A stretch of 35,708 nucleotides of DNA from an uncultured Terriglobus sp. (GTDB lineage: Bacteria; Acidobacteriota; Terriglobia; Terriglobales; Acidobacteriaceae). Below the pieces are notes generated by a model that was not told the DNA's origin, made no database searches, and was given only the letters and a program-made list of their open reading frames with translations. This document shows positions 6,433-14,520 of the stretch, piece by piece (positions within the stretch are counted from its first letter, which is position 1; every line of letters starts with the position of its first letter). Location: positions 1 through 35,708 of the forward strand of contig CALMRM010000294.1 of the NCBI GenBank assembly GCA_937871605.1. Reading direction: 5' to 3'. A program made the position numbers and the translations under genes.

Positions 6433-7929
6433 TTGCCTGACGTGACATCCCTGAGCCCTGCCCTGCCGCACCGTCGTACGCGAACCTGGCTGCTGCTTAC
6501 CCTGCTGCTGTTTCTCCTGGAGGTGCTGCCCTGGCTTTCGCATCGCTGGGTCACGGATGAGAGCTGGTATGCGGGCCCGGGTGTGACGCTATCGCAGGAG
6601 CACGGGCTCACTGACCCGGGTATGGGTCCTAACGACCTGGAGCACACCGTGGACGTGCGGCCACCCGGCACCGCTGTGGTCATGGCGGGGTTCTTTCACG
6701 TGCTGGGAACCACAGAGGTGGCGGCTCGCATGGGATCGGTGCTGGCGGGCGTCGCGCTGCCTGTGCTCCTGTTCCTGCTGGTGCGTGACGTGTTTGGCGA
6801 CGTGCCTGCGCTGCTGTGCGCGCTGCTGGCGGCAACGGATAACTTCCTGGTCACTACGGCGCGAACGGCGAGGCCCGAGGCGCTGACAGCCTTCTGCATT
6901 GTGCTGGCCATGCTGCCGCTGAAGCGCTACTGGCGTACCGCGCAGTTGGGATGGGCGCTGCTGGCGGGGATGGTCATGGCGCTGGGTACCATGTTCCACA
7001 TCACTCTGCTGGGCTTCATCGTGGCCTACGGTGTGCTGCTGCTGGTGCTGGATTACCGCGCGGGCCGCATGCCGGTGCGCGGCGTGCTGCTGTATACCGT
7101 GGGCTACCTCGCCGGGCTGCTGCCCTACGCTGCGTGGGTGCTGCGCATGCCTGGCGGGCTGGGCCGCAGGAGCTTTCAGTTTGAGTTCCTCCATCGCACG
7201 GCGGGTGCCGGCCTGCCGGCGCGCCTCTTGCAGGAGTTGCCGCGCTACCGGGACTACTTCGGCTTCGGCATGCTGCACGGTCATGGCCTGGCGGCGCTGC
7301 CGGTGCGCCTGCCCATTCCGCTGGTGCTGCTTGTGGCGACGTACCTACTGTGGCGCTACCGCCGCAACTGGTTTTACGTGGAGCTGCTTCTGCTGCTGCC
7401 GTCCATGCTGTGGCTGGTATACACGGTCAACAAGTCGTCGCGGTACCTGGCCATCCTGGCTCCGGTGACGGCACTGGTGCTGGCAGGTGCGGTGGCCGCG
7501 GTGTGGCAGCGGGCACGGCTGCGGCGCTGGGCAGTCATGGTGGTGTTGCTGGTGTGCTGTGCGCAGTTTGGAGCCAACCTCTTGCTGCTGAACGGGGCAC
7601 GGCGAGCAAACTACCGCCAGGTCATTGCGCAGCTGAGCAGCGTCATTCCGCCGGGTGCGACAGCCTACGGGACGGTGACGTTCTGGTTCGGCCTGCGCGA
7701 TCACCCCTACGTCTCGTCAGAGCGCACGGACCCGCTGCAGGCCGCGCGCGACTACGGAGCCAGGTACTTCATCGCGGGTGACCGCATGATGACGGAGGGC
7801 TCCGCGACCGATGCCGCGTACTACGTCCTGCTGCGGCAGCAGTTCGCACAGGTCGAGGCCATGAGCACGCTGGTGGGAGAGATCGATGACCCCTACTATG
7901 GCGATCTGAAGGTGTACCGGCTGCAGTAG
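6433..7929 (+). CDS. GT-C family glycosyltransferase (ArnT/PMT-like, GT39/83-type)
   Basis: This 498-residue polytopic membrane protein has about ten hydrophobic segments and resembles GT-C enzymes, which move a sugar from a polyprenyl-phosphate donor on the periplasmic side. The first periplasmic loop after helix 1 carries the acidic motif TDESWYA (about residue 42). It is followed by the conserved VRPPGTAVVMAGFFHVLG segment. A 'TAYGTVTFWFGLRDHPY' soluble tail of about 90 residues lies at the C-terminus. The TTG start at 6433 has GGAG 6 bases upstream; a GTG nine bases downstream is an alternative. Acceptor and donor cannot be deduced. It ends 4 bases from the convergent acyltransferase stop. 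Confidence 0.8.
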   Translation: MPDVTSLSPALPHRRTRTWLLLTLLLFLLEVLPWLSHRWVTDESWYAGPGVTLSQEHGLTDPGMGPNDLEHTVDVRPPGTAVVMAGFFHVLGTTEVAARMGSVLAGVALPVLLFLLVRDVFGDVPALLCALLAATDNFLVTTARTARPEALTAFCIVLAMLPLKRYWRTAQLGWALLAGMVMALGTMFHITLLGFIVAYGVLLLVLDYRAGRMPVRGVLLYTVGYLAGLLPYAAWVLRMPGGLGRRSFQFEFLHRTAGAGLPARLLQELPRYRDYFGFGMLHGHGLAALPVRLPIPLVLLVATYLLWRYRRNWFYVELLLLLPSMLWLVYTVNKSSRYLAILAPVTALVLAGAVAAVWQRARLRRWAVMVVLLVCCAQFGANLLLLNGARRANYRQVIAQLSSVIPPGATAYGTVTFWFGLRDHPYVSSERTDPLQAARDYGARYFIAGDRMMTEGSATDAAYYVLLRQQFAQVEAMSTLVGEIDDPYYGDLKVYRLQ

Positions 7930-7933
7930 GGGA

Positions 7934-9067
7934 CTAGCCGATGGTTGCCGATACCTGTGTGTCGGGTGCGCCGCCCGAAGGCGAGGAGGGTACCTGCCGC
8001 TCCGGGTTGCGCTTGCGGCCAAAGCGCTGCAGCACGGCCACGCGCAGCGGCTCCTCAATCCAGTGGAAGCACAGGAGACCCACTGCCACCGCGGCAGCTG
8101 GCACCGTGACTGTGATCAAGGCACGAACCGGTGCAGTGTCCGGCAGGTGCAGTCGTTGCAGCAGCAGCTTGGACACCGTGAGTACAAAGCTTTGCAACAG
8201 GTAGATGGAGTAGGAGGCATCGCCCAGCCGCACCAGCAACCTGCTGTCGAACAGCTTCGATGTGACCGGGCCGGCCGTGTACAGACCGGTCAGCAGTATC
8301 ATCAGCCCGGGAACCAGCAGCCAGAGCTCTGCAGACGGCACGTAGCACGCCAGCAGCAAGAGCGCCGCACCCGTGGCAGCAACGGCGTCGCTGTGTCGAA
8401 GAGTGCGGCCATGCAAGAGCCGGAACAGAACATAGCCGGCCAGAAACTCCGGCAGGATGCGCACGATCCCCAGGGTGTCCAGTTCCGTCCAGCGAACGTG
8501 GAACATGGGCTCAGCCAGACCCATGGCTGCCAGCAAGATGCACAACGCGGCGCATAGCCAAGGCGTGGAGACACGCCGCAGCCACACGAGCATGGGCACC
8601 AGCAGCACGGCATACGCAAACCACTCCGCGCTGACAGACCACGAGGGCACGTTCCAGCTCAGGTTCGAGGTCAGGCCGAATGCATGGAGCATCAACGCCG
8701 AGCACAGGGCCGACCACGCCGAGTACTCTGCGCCGGAGGTAAAGCGATAGTGCAGCGCGCGCAGCACCAGCACCATGACTGCTGTTGCGGCAAGCGTCAG
8801 AAGGTGTAGGGGGTAAATCTTGGCTAGACGCTGCACAAGAAACGCGCGGTACGCAGGCGGGTGGAAATGCCCCGGCATGCGGTCGGCGTACACCAGCGAG
8901 AGCACAAATCCGCTGAGGACAAAGAACAGGTCTACGCCAAAGTGGCCGTGTGCAATGACCTGCCCCAACCTGCCACGGACGGGGGTCGGCAGCACCTGCA
9001 GGTGAAACAGCACCACCCACAGCGCAGCAAAGCCACGCAGGCTGGTGAGCGCATCGATGCGACGCAT
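7934..9067 (-). CDS. Acyltransferase 3 family membrane protein (OatA/ExoZ-like)
   Basis: The 377-residue protein has about ten membrane helices and starts RIDALTSLRGFAALWVVLFHL, the signature opening of Acyl_transf_3, in which the Arg and His contribute to catalysis. The second signature GHFGVDLFFVLSGFVLSL follows near residues 41-60. Such proteins O-acetylate or acylate sugars of exopolysaccharide, lipopolysaccharide or peptidoglycan. The C-terminal 30 residues are cytoplasmic, basic and Pro/Ser-rich. It starts 6 bases after the stop of the upstream threonine-aldolase-like gene, so the two are almost surely co-transcribed. The biochemical connection between them is not obvious. Confidence 0.88.
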   Translation of the reverse strand: MRRIDALTSLRGFAALWVVLFHLQVLPTPVRGRLGQVIAHGHFGVDLFFVLSGFVLSLVYADRMPGHFHPPAYRAFLVQRLAKIYPLHLLTLAATAVMVLVLRALHYRFTSGAEYSAWSALCSALMLHAFGLTSNLSWNVPSWSVSAEWFAYAVLLVPMLVWLRRVSTPWLCAALCILLAAMGLAEPMFHVRWTELDTLGIVRILPEFLAGYVLFRLLHGRTLRHSDAVAATGAALLLLACYVPSAELWLLVPGLMILLTGLYTAGPVTSKLFDSRLLVRLGDASYSIYLLQSFVLTVSKLLLQRLHLPDTAPVRALITVTVPAAAVAVGLLCFHWIEEPLRVAVLQRFGRKRNPERQVPSSPSGGAPDTQVSATIG

Positions 9068-9073
9068 GGGCGG

Positions 9074-10294
9074 CTAGCCCAGGAAGGCCGCAGCAATGGC
9101 AGCCGGACTCTGGTGCAGCAGCGTGTCGTTAAGGAAGAATGGCACCCGGCCGTCCTTGCCAATGCGCGCGAGGACATCTGCACTGGCCAGCCGTTGCTTT
9201 AACCCAGCGGCCTGCTGCGGTGTGGGTGTCACGTAGGCGATGTTGCTCTCGTTGGGGATGCGCTGCACGGTGTAGCCGCCTTGTTGCAGCTGGGCAAGCA
9301 CCTCGTTCGCAGCGGCGCGCGCCCGGGTAAAGCGGTCGTTAAAGCCGTTCAGCGCCTCCAGCGCGGGCAGCGCGGCTACCCAGCCGTGATAGATGAGGCC
9401 GCCAAAGACGTGCCGCAACTCGCGTGCCTGCGCCACCATCGGCATGGGACCTGCCAGCACCGCGCCAAAGGGCGCTCGAAGCGCTTTGTACAGGGAGCAG
9501 TAGACCGTGTCGAACTGCGCGGCGGTGCGCTTGAGGTCGAAGCCGGGCGTGCCCGTGAGCATGAACGCGCGGGCGCCATCCCAGTGCATGCCGATGCCCT
9601 TGCTCTTGGCTAGGGCGCACACCTTCTCCAGCGTGGCGAATGGGACCGACTCGCCATCGTGCCGCCGAACCGGGCTTTCGATGGAGATGGCACCCACTTT
9701 GATTGGGTAGGCGCGGTGCTCCGCGTCGTCGATGGCTGCGGAGAACTCTTCCAAGGTGGGTGCGGCTTTGCCGGCTGCTATGGGCTGCATGGTCAGGCCG
9801 CTCATGATGCTGGGCGCGTCACTCTCGTCGGCATACAGGTGGCTGTCCGTCTGCACAATGACGTGTCTGTGCTCGCCGCACAGGATGCGCACGGCCAGGT
9901 TGTTGGCCAGGGTGCCTGTGGGCAGAAAGCAGCAGTCTTCCTTGCCCAGCATCCCGGCGAACTTCTGCTCCAGCTCGGTGACAGCACCACCGGCCAGGTA
10001 GTTGTCCGCCTTCAGGTCGTGCTTCTGCACGGCCTCGGTCAGCACGCGCAGGTAGTCGGCCTGCGAGACGGGTGCCGCATCGCCTGCCAGGAAGACAGTC
10101 CTGGCCGTGATGGGCATGGCCGCGACTGGCGAGGCAGCAGCAGGCGGCCTGGAACCCTTCTCGGAAGGCGGCGGTGCCGGCTGGTATTGTTGCGCCAACA
10201 GCGTGGGCAGAGCGGCCTGCGCCATGGCCAGGGCGGCTGCGGCACTGGGCGCGGTGCCCAGCAGAAACGATCTCCGGTTTACCTGGGCCGTCAT
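9074..10294 (-). CDS. Tat-exported threonine aldolase / β-eliminating lyase-like PLP enzyme
   Basis: The 406-residue protein begins with a twin-arginine signal (NRRSFLLG at residues 6-13, then an Ala-rich hydrophobic stretch to about residue 36). The body is a fold-type I PLP enzyme of the low-specificity threonine aldolase group. It has PTGTLANNLAV (phosphate loop, near 125-135), SHLYADE with a stacking His152, HWDGARAF with Asp239 and Arg242, and SLYKALRAPFGAVL with the Schiff-base Lys270. It could cleave or eliminate β-hydroxy amino acids. Threonine aldolases are normally cytoplasmic, so export already folded with PLP is unusual. AAGGA precedes the ATG. The acyltransferase gene follows in the same operon. 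Confidence 0.82.
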   Translation of the reverse strand: MTAQVNRRSFLLGTAPSAAAALAMAQAALPTLLAQQYQPAPPPSEKGSRPPAAASPVAAMPITARTVFLAGDAAPVSQADYLRVLTEAVQKHDLKADNYLAGGAVTELEQKFAGMLGKEDCCFLPTGTLANNLAVRILCGEHRHVIVQTDSHLYADESDAPSIMSGLTMQPIAAGKAAPTLEEFSAAIDDAEHRAYPIKVGAISIESPVRRHDGESVPFATLEKVCALAKSKGIGMHWDGARAFMLTGTPGFDLKRTAAQFDTVYCSLYKALRAPFGAVLAGPMPMVAQARELRHVFGGLIYHGWVAALPALEALNGFNDRFTRARAAANEVLAQLQQGGYTVQRIPNESNIAYVTPTPQQAAGLKQRLASADVLARIGKDGRVPFFLNDTLLHQSPAAIAAAFLG

Positions 10295-10505
10295 AGAGTC
10301 CTTGAAAACTAGCTCACTTGGATAGCGTCAACGGGTTCGCGAACCCTGTCATGTCCTGTAAAGCAGAAGGATACACACGAGCCTAGCAGTAACTGTCACA
10401 TAGTAGGCAGACGCGTTGGCTGAACTCTGGGGATGATGCGGTGTACCACCTGCTTCACCTGAAGGGCGAGCTGCGACGACGTTCTGCGCTGAGGAGAGTT
10501 CTACG

Positions 10506-11048
10506 ATGGCACACGGACACAACGAGGTTCAGGAAACGGATGGCACCTTTACCCTGCGCGATGCGCAGCTGGTGCAGGCCCCCATCGACCGGTGTTTTCA
10601 GCTGTCTTGCTCGCTGGAACTGGTGCACCAGGAGCTGGGCATGACCGCCGTTGGCGAGAAGAAGACAGGGCTGGTTACAGGCAATGACATTATTCGATGG
10701 GAGGGCTGGCAATTGGGCTTGAAGCACTTTCACGTGTCACACATCTCCGGCTTCGACTGGCCCGTGTTCCTTCAGGACACCATGCTGGATGGCCGTTTCA
10801 AAACCTTTCAGCACGACCACCACTTTCGCGAGGTATCTGCCAGAGCGCAGGGCTCTACATGGACGCAGCTGGAGGATGAGCTGCGCTTTTCCCTGCCCTT
10901 TGGCGTGGTAGGACGCATGGTGGCCCGGCGGATCATGGTGCCTCACATTCGCAAGCTGCTGCGCAGCCGCTTCGAGCGCATCCGGCGCATCGCCGAGGGC
11001 AACGACTGGCAGCAGTACCTGCCACCGCAGCCCTGCCCCACAACGTAG
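10506..11048 (+). CDS. SRPBCC-family (START/Bet v1-like) protein
   Basis: The 180-residue soluble protein begins with a strand and the motif LRDAQLVQAPIDRCFQLSCSLELVHQ, typical of SRPBCC proteins annotated as ligand-binding or 'cyclase/dehydrase'. It continues with paired strands (DNIIRWEGWQLG-type region near 60-72; SGFDWPVFLQDTMLDGRFKTFQHDHHF near 80-107) and ends in a long C-terminal helix (MVARRIMVPHIRKLLRSRFERI). That helix closes the hydrophobic cavity in this fold. A family role is not fixed; homologues occur alone or beside NAD-dependent epimerases. No signal peptide is seen. The next gene, 40 bases downstream on the same strand, may be co-transcribed. Confidence 0.78.
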   Translation: MAHGHNEVQETDGTFTLRDAQLVQAPIDRCFQLSCSLELVHQELGMTAVGEKKTGLVTGNDIIRWEGWQLGLKHFHVSHISGFDWPVFLQDTMLDGRFKTFQHDHHFREVSARAQGSTWTQLEDELRFSLPFGVVGRMVARRIMVPHIRKLLRSRFERIRRIAEGNDWQQYLPPQPCPTT

Positions 11049-11088
11049 CAGAGCGCAGGCGCATCATCACGTGGGGTAAGGTAACACC

Positions 11089-12003
11089 ATGAAAGCCATC
11101 CGCCTGCACGAGTACGGTCCAGCCAAAAACCTGAAGTACGAGACCAACGTGCCCGACCCAAAGCTGGCAGAAGACGATGTCTTGGTGGCCACGGCTGCTG
11201 CCGGCGTCAATCCGATCGACTGGAAGATGCGTTCCGGTGCCGCCAGGGAGCGGTTTCCGGTCACGTTCCCGGCCATCCTGGGCCGCGATGTGAGCGGGCT
11301 TGTGCGCGCAGTTGGCAGCAACGTGCAGGGTGTGGCCGTGGGCGACCGGGTGATGGCGCTGAGCACGGAGACCTACGCGGAGTTGGTGTCGGTCAAGGCC
11401 GCTGACCTGAGCCATGTGCCGGAAGGCGTGAGCATCACCGATGCCGCTGCACTGCCGCTGGTCATCTGCACGGGCGAGCAGCTGGTGCGCGAGGCGTGCG
11501 AGCTGCAGGCAGGGCAGTCGGTGCTGGTGACGGGCGCGCTGGGCGGCGTGGGCCGAGTGGCCGTACACACCGCCAGGAAGATGGGTGCCAAGGTCATCGC
11601 GGGTGTTCGTAAAAAGGACCTGGACCGCGCGAAGGAACTGGGCGTAGAGGCAGTCGCTCTGGACGATAAAGACGCGCTCGAGAGGCTGGGCCGCGTGGAC
11701 GCCATTGCCGACACGCTGGGCGACAAGGTCACTACGCCGCTGCTGAACCACATTCGCCTGGGCGGCGTCTGCGGCACGGTGGTTACACCGCCGCCAGACT
11801 GCTCACTGCACCCGGAGATCAAGCTGAAGCGCATGGTGGCTCACCCCGATCCGGCCAAGGTCCGCGAGTTTACCGAGGACTTCCGCGACGGCACCTTCGT
11901 TCTGCCCATCGCACGCAACTTCCGGCTGGACGAGGCAGCAGAAGCGCAGAGCTTTGCCGAGGACGGTGGCGCGGGAGGTAAGGTGCTGCTGCTGGTGGTG
12001 TAG
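11089..12003 (+). CDS. MDR-family NADP-dependent oxidoreductase (quinone oxidoreductase-like)
   Basis: The 304-residue protein belongs to the zinc-independent medium-chain dehydrogenase/reductase group. MKAIRLHEYGPAKNLKYE opens the GroES-like domain. LGRDVSGLVRAVGSNVQGVAVGDRVMAL lies at about residues 64-92. The nucleotide-binding glycine motif ALGGVGRVAVHTARKMGAKV lies near 150-170. The zinc ligands of alcohol dehydrogenases are absent. Such enzymes reduce quinones or α,β-unsaturated carbonyls with NADPH, and the substrate is unknown here. The length is slightly short but complete, ending in the usual VGGKVLLLV-type strand (here GAGGKVLLLVV). A low-GC two-gene island begins directly after it. 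Confidence 0.9.
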   Translation: MKAIRLHEYGPAKNLKYETNVPDPKLAEDDVLVATAAAGVNPIDWKMRSGAARERFPVTFPAILGRDVSGLVRAVGSNVQGVAVGDRVMALSTETYAELVSVKAADLSHVPEGVSITDAAALPLVICTGEQLVREACELQAGQSVLVTGALGGVGRVAVHTARKMGAKVIAGVRKKDLDRAKELGVEAVALDDKDALERLGRVDAIADTLGDKVTTPLLNHIRLGGVCGTVVTPPPDCSLHPEIKLKRMVAHPDPAKVREFTEDFRDGTFVLPIARNFRLDEAAEAQSFAEDGGAGGKVLLLVV

Positions 12004-12027
12004 GGCGATATGTCGCTTGCATTCCCT

Positions 12028-12048
12028 TATACTGTCGAGCAGCGGAGG
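12028..12048 (+). promoter_or_regulatory. Promoter -10 (TATACT) and strong ribosome binding site of the PIN island
   Basis: TATACT at 12028-12033 matches the -10 consensus at five of six bases. GGAGG at 12044-12048 lies 5 bases before the ATG at 12054. No good -35 element is seen at 17 bases, so the promoter may need an activator or be weakly sigma-70 dependent. If the -10 is used, the leader is only about 14 bases. Copies of TGTCG flank the -10 (near 12011 and 12033) and could be part of an operator, but this is weak. Confidence 0.5.
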
Positions 12049-12053
12049 TATGC

Positions 12054-12848
12054 ATGGAAAAGTCGATATACCTCCGTATCGGCAACAGCAACAAAGTAGT
12101 ATTGCCTGACCTCATCAGCTCTCTGAGTGGATTCCTGCAGCTACTACGTGACTTCGACGCGGCTGTTTCTGGGCAGTCTGCTGGTACGCAGCAGTGGGAG
12201 GTCACGTCTCTCACAAAGAATAGTTCTGTCGTTATTGGCGTAACGCCCTACACGAAGCCTCAAATGGACGATTACAGCGAGGCTATCGAGACAGAACTGT
12301 TGGAAAGCTCCTCCGCTCTCACCCACAAAAAGGAACGAACGGCCAAAATGTCCGACTCGGCACTGGTCGGCATCGGTAAGCTCGCCAAGTTGAGCAAAAA
12401 ACTCGGCCCATCTGCAATCTTTATTCCGGCAAACGGACGACCTAAGCGTGAATCAGTCATCAGCGAATCGACAATGCGTATCGTTCAGGAGATGACTGGC
12501 GTGCAATATCAAGCGTTCGGCGCCATAAGCGGGGCCTTGGATGCAATCACCGTGCATGGGAAAAGCGAGTTTCGCATTTGGGATGAAGTTTCTGGGAAGG
12601 TCGTTCGCTGCAAATACTCTGACGATCTGGAGCCGCGCATCGTTAGGATGTTACGTAAAACGGTCACTGTATCCGGGATGATTTCCTCTAATGCTGTGGG
12701 GAATCCCATCTCAGTTGAAGTTGAGGATCTTCATGAAAAACCTGTGGATCATCAGTTACCGTCGATTCGACAGATGGCAGGTCTTATTAAGGACTACACG
12801 GGCGGCAGGCGGCTGAAAGACTTTCTGTCGGAGATTGCGGATGACTAA
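12054..12848 (+). CDS. Unknown protein paired with PIN-domain protein (possible antitoxin or partner)
   Basis: The product is 264 residues with no signal peptide or membrane helix. The N-terminal third (residues 1-65) looks like a small α/β unit with the sequence QQWEVTSLTKNSSVVIGVTPY. A charged linker (residues 95-105) leads to a C-terminal β-rich domain (about 155-230) with FGAISGALDAITVHGKSEF, IWDEVSGKVVRCKY and KTVTVSGMISSNAVGNPISVEVEDL. That domain resembles a recurring domain in bacterial PIN-linked proteins, by memory only. The stop overlaps the PIN start by 8 bases, so translation is coupled. The strong GGAGG 5 bases before ATG and the low GC set it apart from neighbours. It could be the antitoxin of a toxin-antitoxin-like pair; a DNA-binding motif is not obvious. 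Confidence 0.6.
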   Translation: MEKSIYLRIGNSNKVVLPDLISSLSGFLQLLRDFDAAVSGQSAGTQQWEVTSLTKNSSVVIGVTPYTKPQMDDYSEAIETELLESSSALTHKKERTAKMSDSALVGIGKLAKLSKKLGPSAIFIPANGRPKRESVISESTMRIVQEMTGVQYQAFGAISGALDAITVHGKSEFRIWDEVSGKVVRCKYSDDLEPRIVRMLRKTVTVSGMISSNAVGNPISVEVEDLHEKPVDHQLPSIRQMAGLIKDYTGGRRLKDFLSEIADD

Positions 12849-13431
12849 TCGGCGCAAGCTCTACTGGGATTCAAACTGCTTCATTGCGTACATCAGTAGT
12901 GCCCACCCGTCCGAGGCACAACGCGCCTTAATCTGTGTCGATGTGCTTGAGAATGCCCAGCGGAACACAGTGGAGGTGTGGACTTCCGTGTTTAGTATTG
13001 CGGAAGTCATTCGCCGTAAACTTCCGCCTTCAAAGACCAAACCGTTGCCTCGTTGGACAAAGACCATTCAAGAGAAAGCTCCTGAAACACTGCCGCGTTT
13101 ACAGGAGTTGTGGGACTTTCATACTCGAAAGACCGCAGGTACAAAGGCTCTTAAACCAGAAGAAGTCACCCAGCTGCAAGATATGTTCTCTTGGATTTTT
13201 CTTGGCAAAATACAGCTTGACGAACGTATAGCTCGTAAAGCTGTTTCTTTGTCTCAGAAGTATGGACTGAAGGCTCCGGATGCTATCCACGCGGCTTCGG
13301 CACTAGAACGTGGCTGTGATTGCATTCAAACTTTTGACACAGATTACAGTTCAATTTCTCACCTCATCTCCATTGAAGAGCCCTCACAAATCTCAGCCCA
13401 AAGTAGCTTTCCTGGAATGGGTACACCTTAG
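12841..13431 (+). CDS. PIN-domain ribonuclease-like protein (VapC-like, enlarged)
   Basis: The 196-residue protein has the acidic residues of a PIN nuclease: Asp10 (YWDSN), Glu55 (IAEVIRRK), Asp147 (APDAIHAA) and Asp166/Asp168 (TFDTDY). VapC toxins are usually 125-145 residues. Here the stretch between Glu55 and Asp147 is about 90 residues, with a basic helical insertion (residues 60-115). PIN proteins cut RNA in a metal-dependent way, often tRNA or rRNA in toxins. The ATG at 12841 overlaps the previous gene's end; a TTG at 12835 would add two residues. Bases 13201-13260 are 25/60 G+C, against 40/60 at 11941-12000. The stop is 2 bases from the convergent SPFH stop. Confidence 0.85.
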   Translation: MTNRRKLYWDSNCFIAYISSAHPSEAQRALICVDVLENAQRNTVEVWTSVFSIAEVIRRKLPPSKTKPLPRWTKTIQEKAPETLPRLQELWDFHTRKTAGTKALKPEEVTQLQDMFSWIFLGKIQLDERIARKAVSLSQKYGLKAPDAIHAASALERGCDCIQTFDTDYSSISHLISIEEPSQISAQSSFPGMGTP

Positions 13432-13433
13432 GC

Positions 13434-14408
13434 TTAAGTGTCAGCTGCTACGTCTGTACTATAGGGCTGCGCTAGTGTTGATTTCTCGCCGCGTGTAGCA
13501 CGGTGCGTGCCGCCGCGCAGCCCGGCTAGGATCTGCTGCAGAAAGTCGTTGGCTGCGCCAGGGTTGTTGGGCAGGAACAGCGTATTGGTGCCGCTGCGAA
13601 CGCCGATGTCTTTGAGCGTGTCGAAGTACTGCGTGAGCAGCACCAGCGCCATCACGTCCTCGGCAGTGGCGCCGGGCACGGCCTCGCGAAAGTGCTCAAT
13701 GCTGGCGCGCAGGCCGTCGATGATGGCCTGCCGTTCAGACGCGATGCCCTTGCCCTGCAGCGCTTTGCTCTCTGCTTCGGCTTCGGCCTGCTTCACTTTC
13801 AAAATCTTTTCTGCCTCGCCCTTGGCCATGGCCGCCACCTGGCTGCGCTGCGCGGCATTGATGTCGTTCATGGCGGACTTCACCTTGGCATCCGGGATGA
13901 TGTCCGTGACCAGCGCCGTAAGGATGTTGAAGCCAAACTCGCGCATGGTGGCATCCAGCTCGACCTTGACGGCGATGCTGATGCCACTCATCTGCTCGAA
14001 CGTCTCGTCGAGCGTCAGCTTGGGCACGTGGCCCAGAATGCTGTTGAAGACGAAGCTCTCGATTTGCTTTTGGGGGCGCGACAGACGGTAGAAGGCGTCG
14101 AAGATCTTGTCGTCGAGTACCTGGTATTGAATGCTGACAGGGATCTGCACAAAGACGTTATCGCGCGTTTTGGTTTCCACCGCAAACTGCGCCTGCTGCA
14201 CCTGCAGGTCGACAAAGAAGACGCGCTCCGCGTAGGGGATGAGCAGGTGGATACCCGGCCGGGCGACGCGGTGGAACTTGCCAAAGCGCTCCACCACACC
14301 TGCCTGCGAGGTGCGCACGGTGTACAGCGTTTTAAGCAGCGTGACGATAACAATGATGGCGACAATGAGCAGGAGAACGCCTGCCACTGGACCGAACGAT
14401 CCATCCAT
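13434..14408 (-). CDS. SPFH/stomatin-like membrane protein (band 7 family)
   Basis: The 324-residue protein has an N-terminal membrane helix (about residues 8-30, VAGVLLLIVAIIVIVTLL). The SPFH domain follows: VRTSQAGVVERFGKFHRVARPGIHLLIPY near 35-62, then KTRDNVFVQIPVSIQYQV. After it comes an Ala/Glu-rich coiled coil (about 185-240, KGEAEKILKVKQAEAEAES). The C-terminus holds VLLTQYFDTLKDIG and a short basic tail. Such proteins form large membrane-associated rings and act as scaffolds in microdomains or regulate FtsH-type proteases (HflK/C). The ATG at 14408 is chosen because GGAGGGG lies 9 bases upstream; a start 63 bases earlier is less likely. No NfeD gene is adjacent. Confidence 0.9.
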   Translation of the reverse strand: MDGSFGPVAGVLLLIVAIIVIVTLLKTLYTVRTSQAGVVERFGKFHRVARPGIHLLIPYAERVFFVDLQVQQAQFAVETKTRDNVFVQIPVSIQYQVLDDKIFDAFYRLSRPQKQIESFVFNSILGHVPKLTLDETFEQMSGISIAVKVELDATMREFGFNILTALVTDIIPDAKVKSAMNDINAAQRSQVAAMAKGEAEKILKVKQAEAEAESKALQGKGIASERQAIIDGLRASIEHFREAVPGATAEDVMALVLLTQYFDTLKDIGVRSGTNTLFLPNNPGAANDFLQQILAGLRGGTHRATRGEKSTLAQPYSTDVAADT

Positions 14409-14520
14409 GAGGAGCGGCCCCTCCGGACCGTAGACGAACAACGTAGTCCAACGATACGCCTGGCGCAGCAACAGCCTGAAACCGATGTGGCTTCAGGCCG
14501 TGGCTGCGAGCCCGCTGGCA

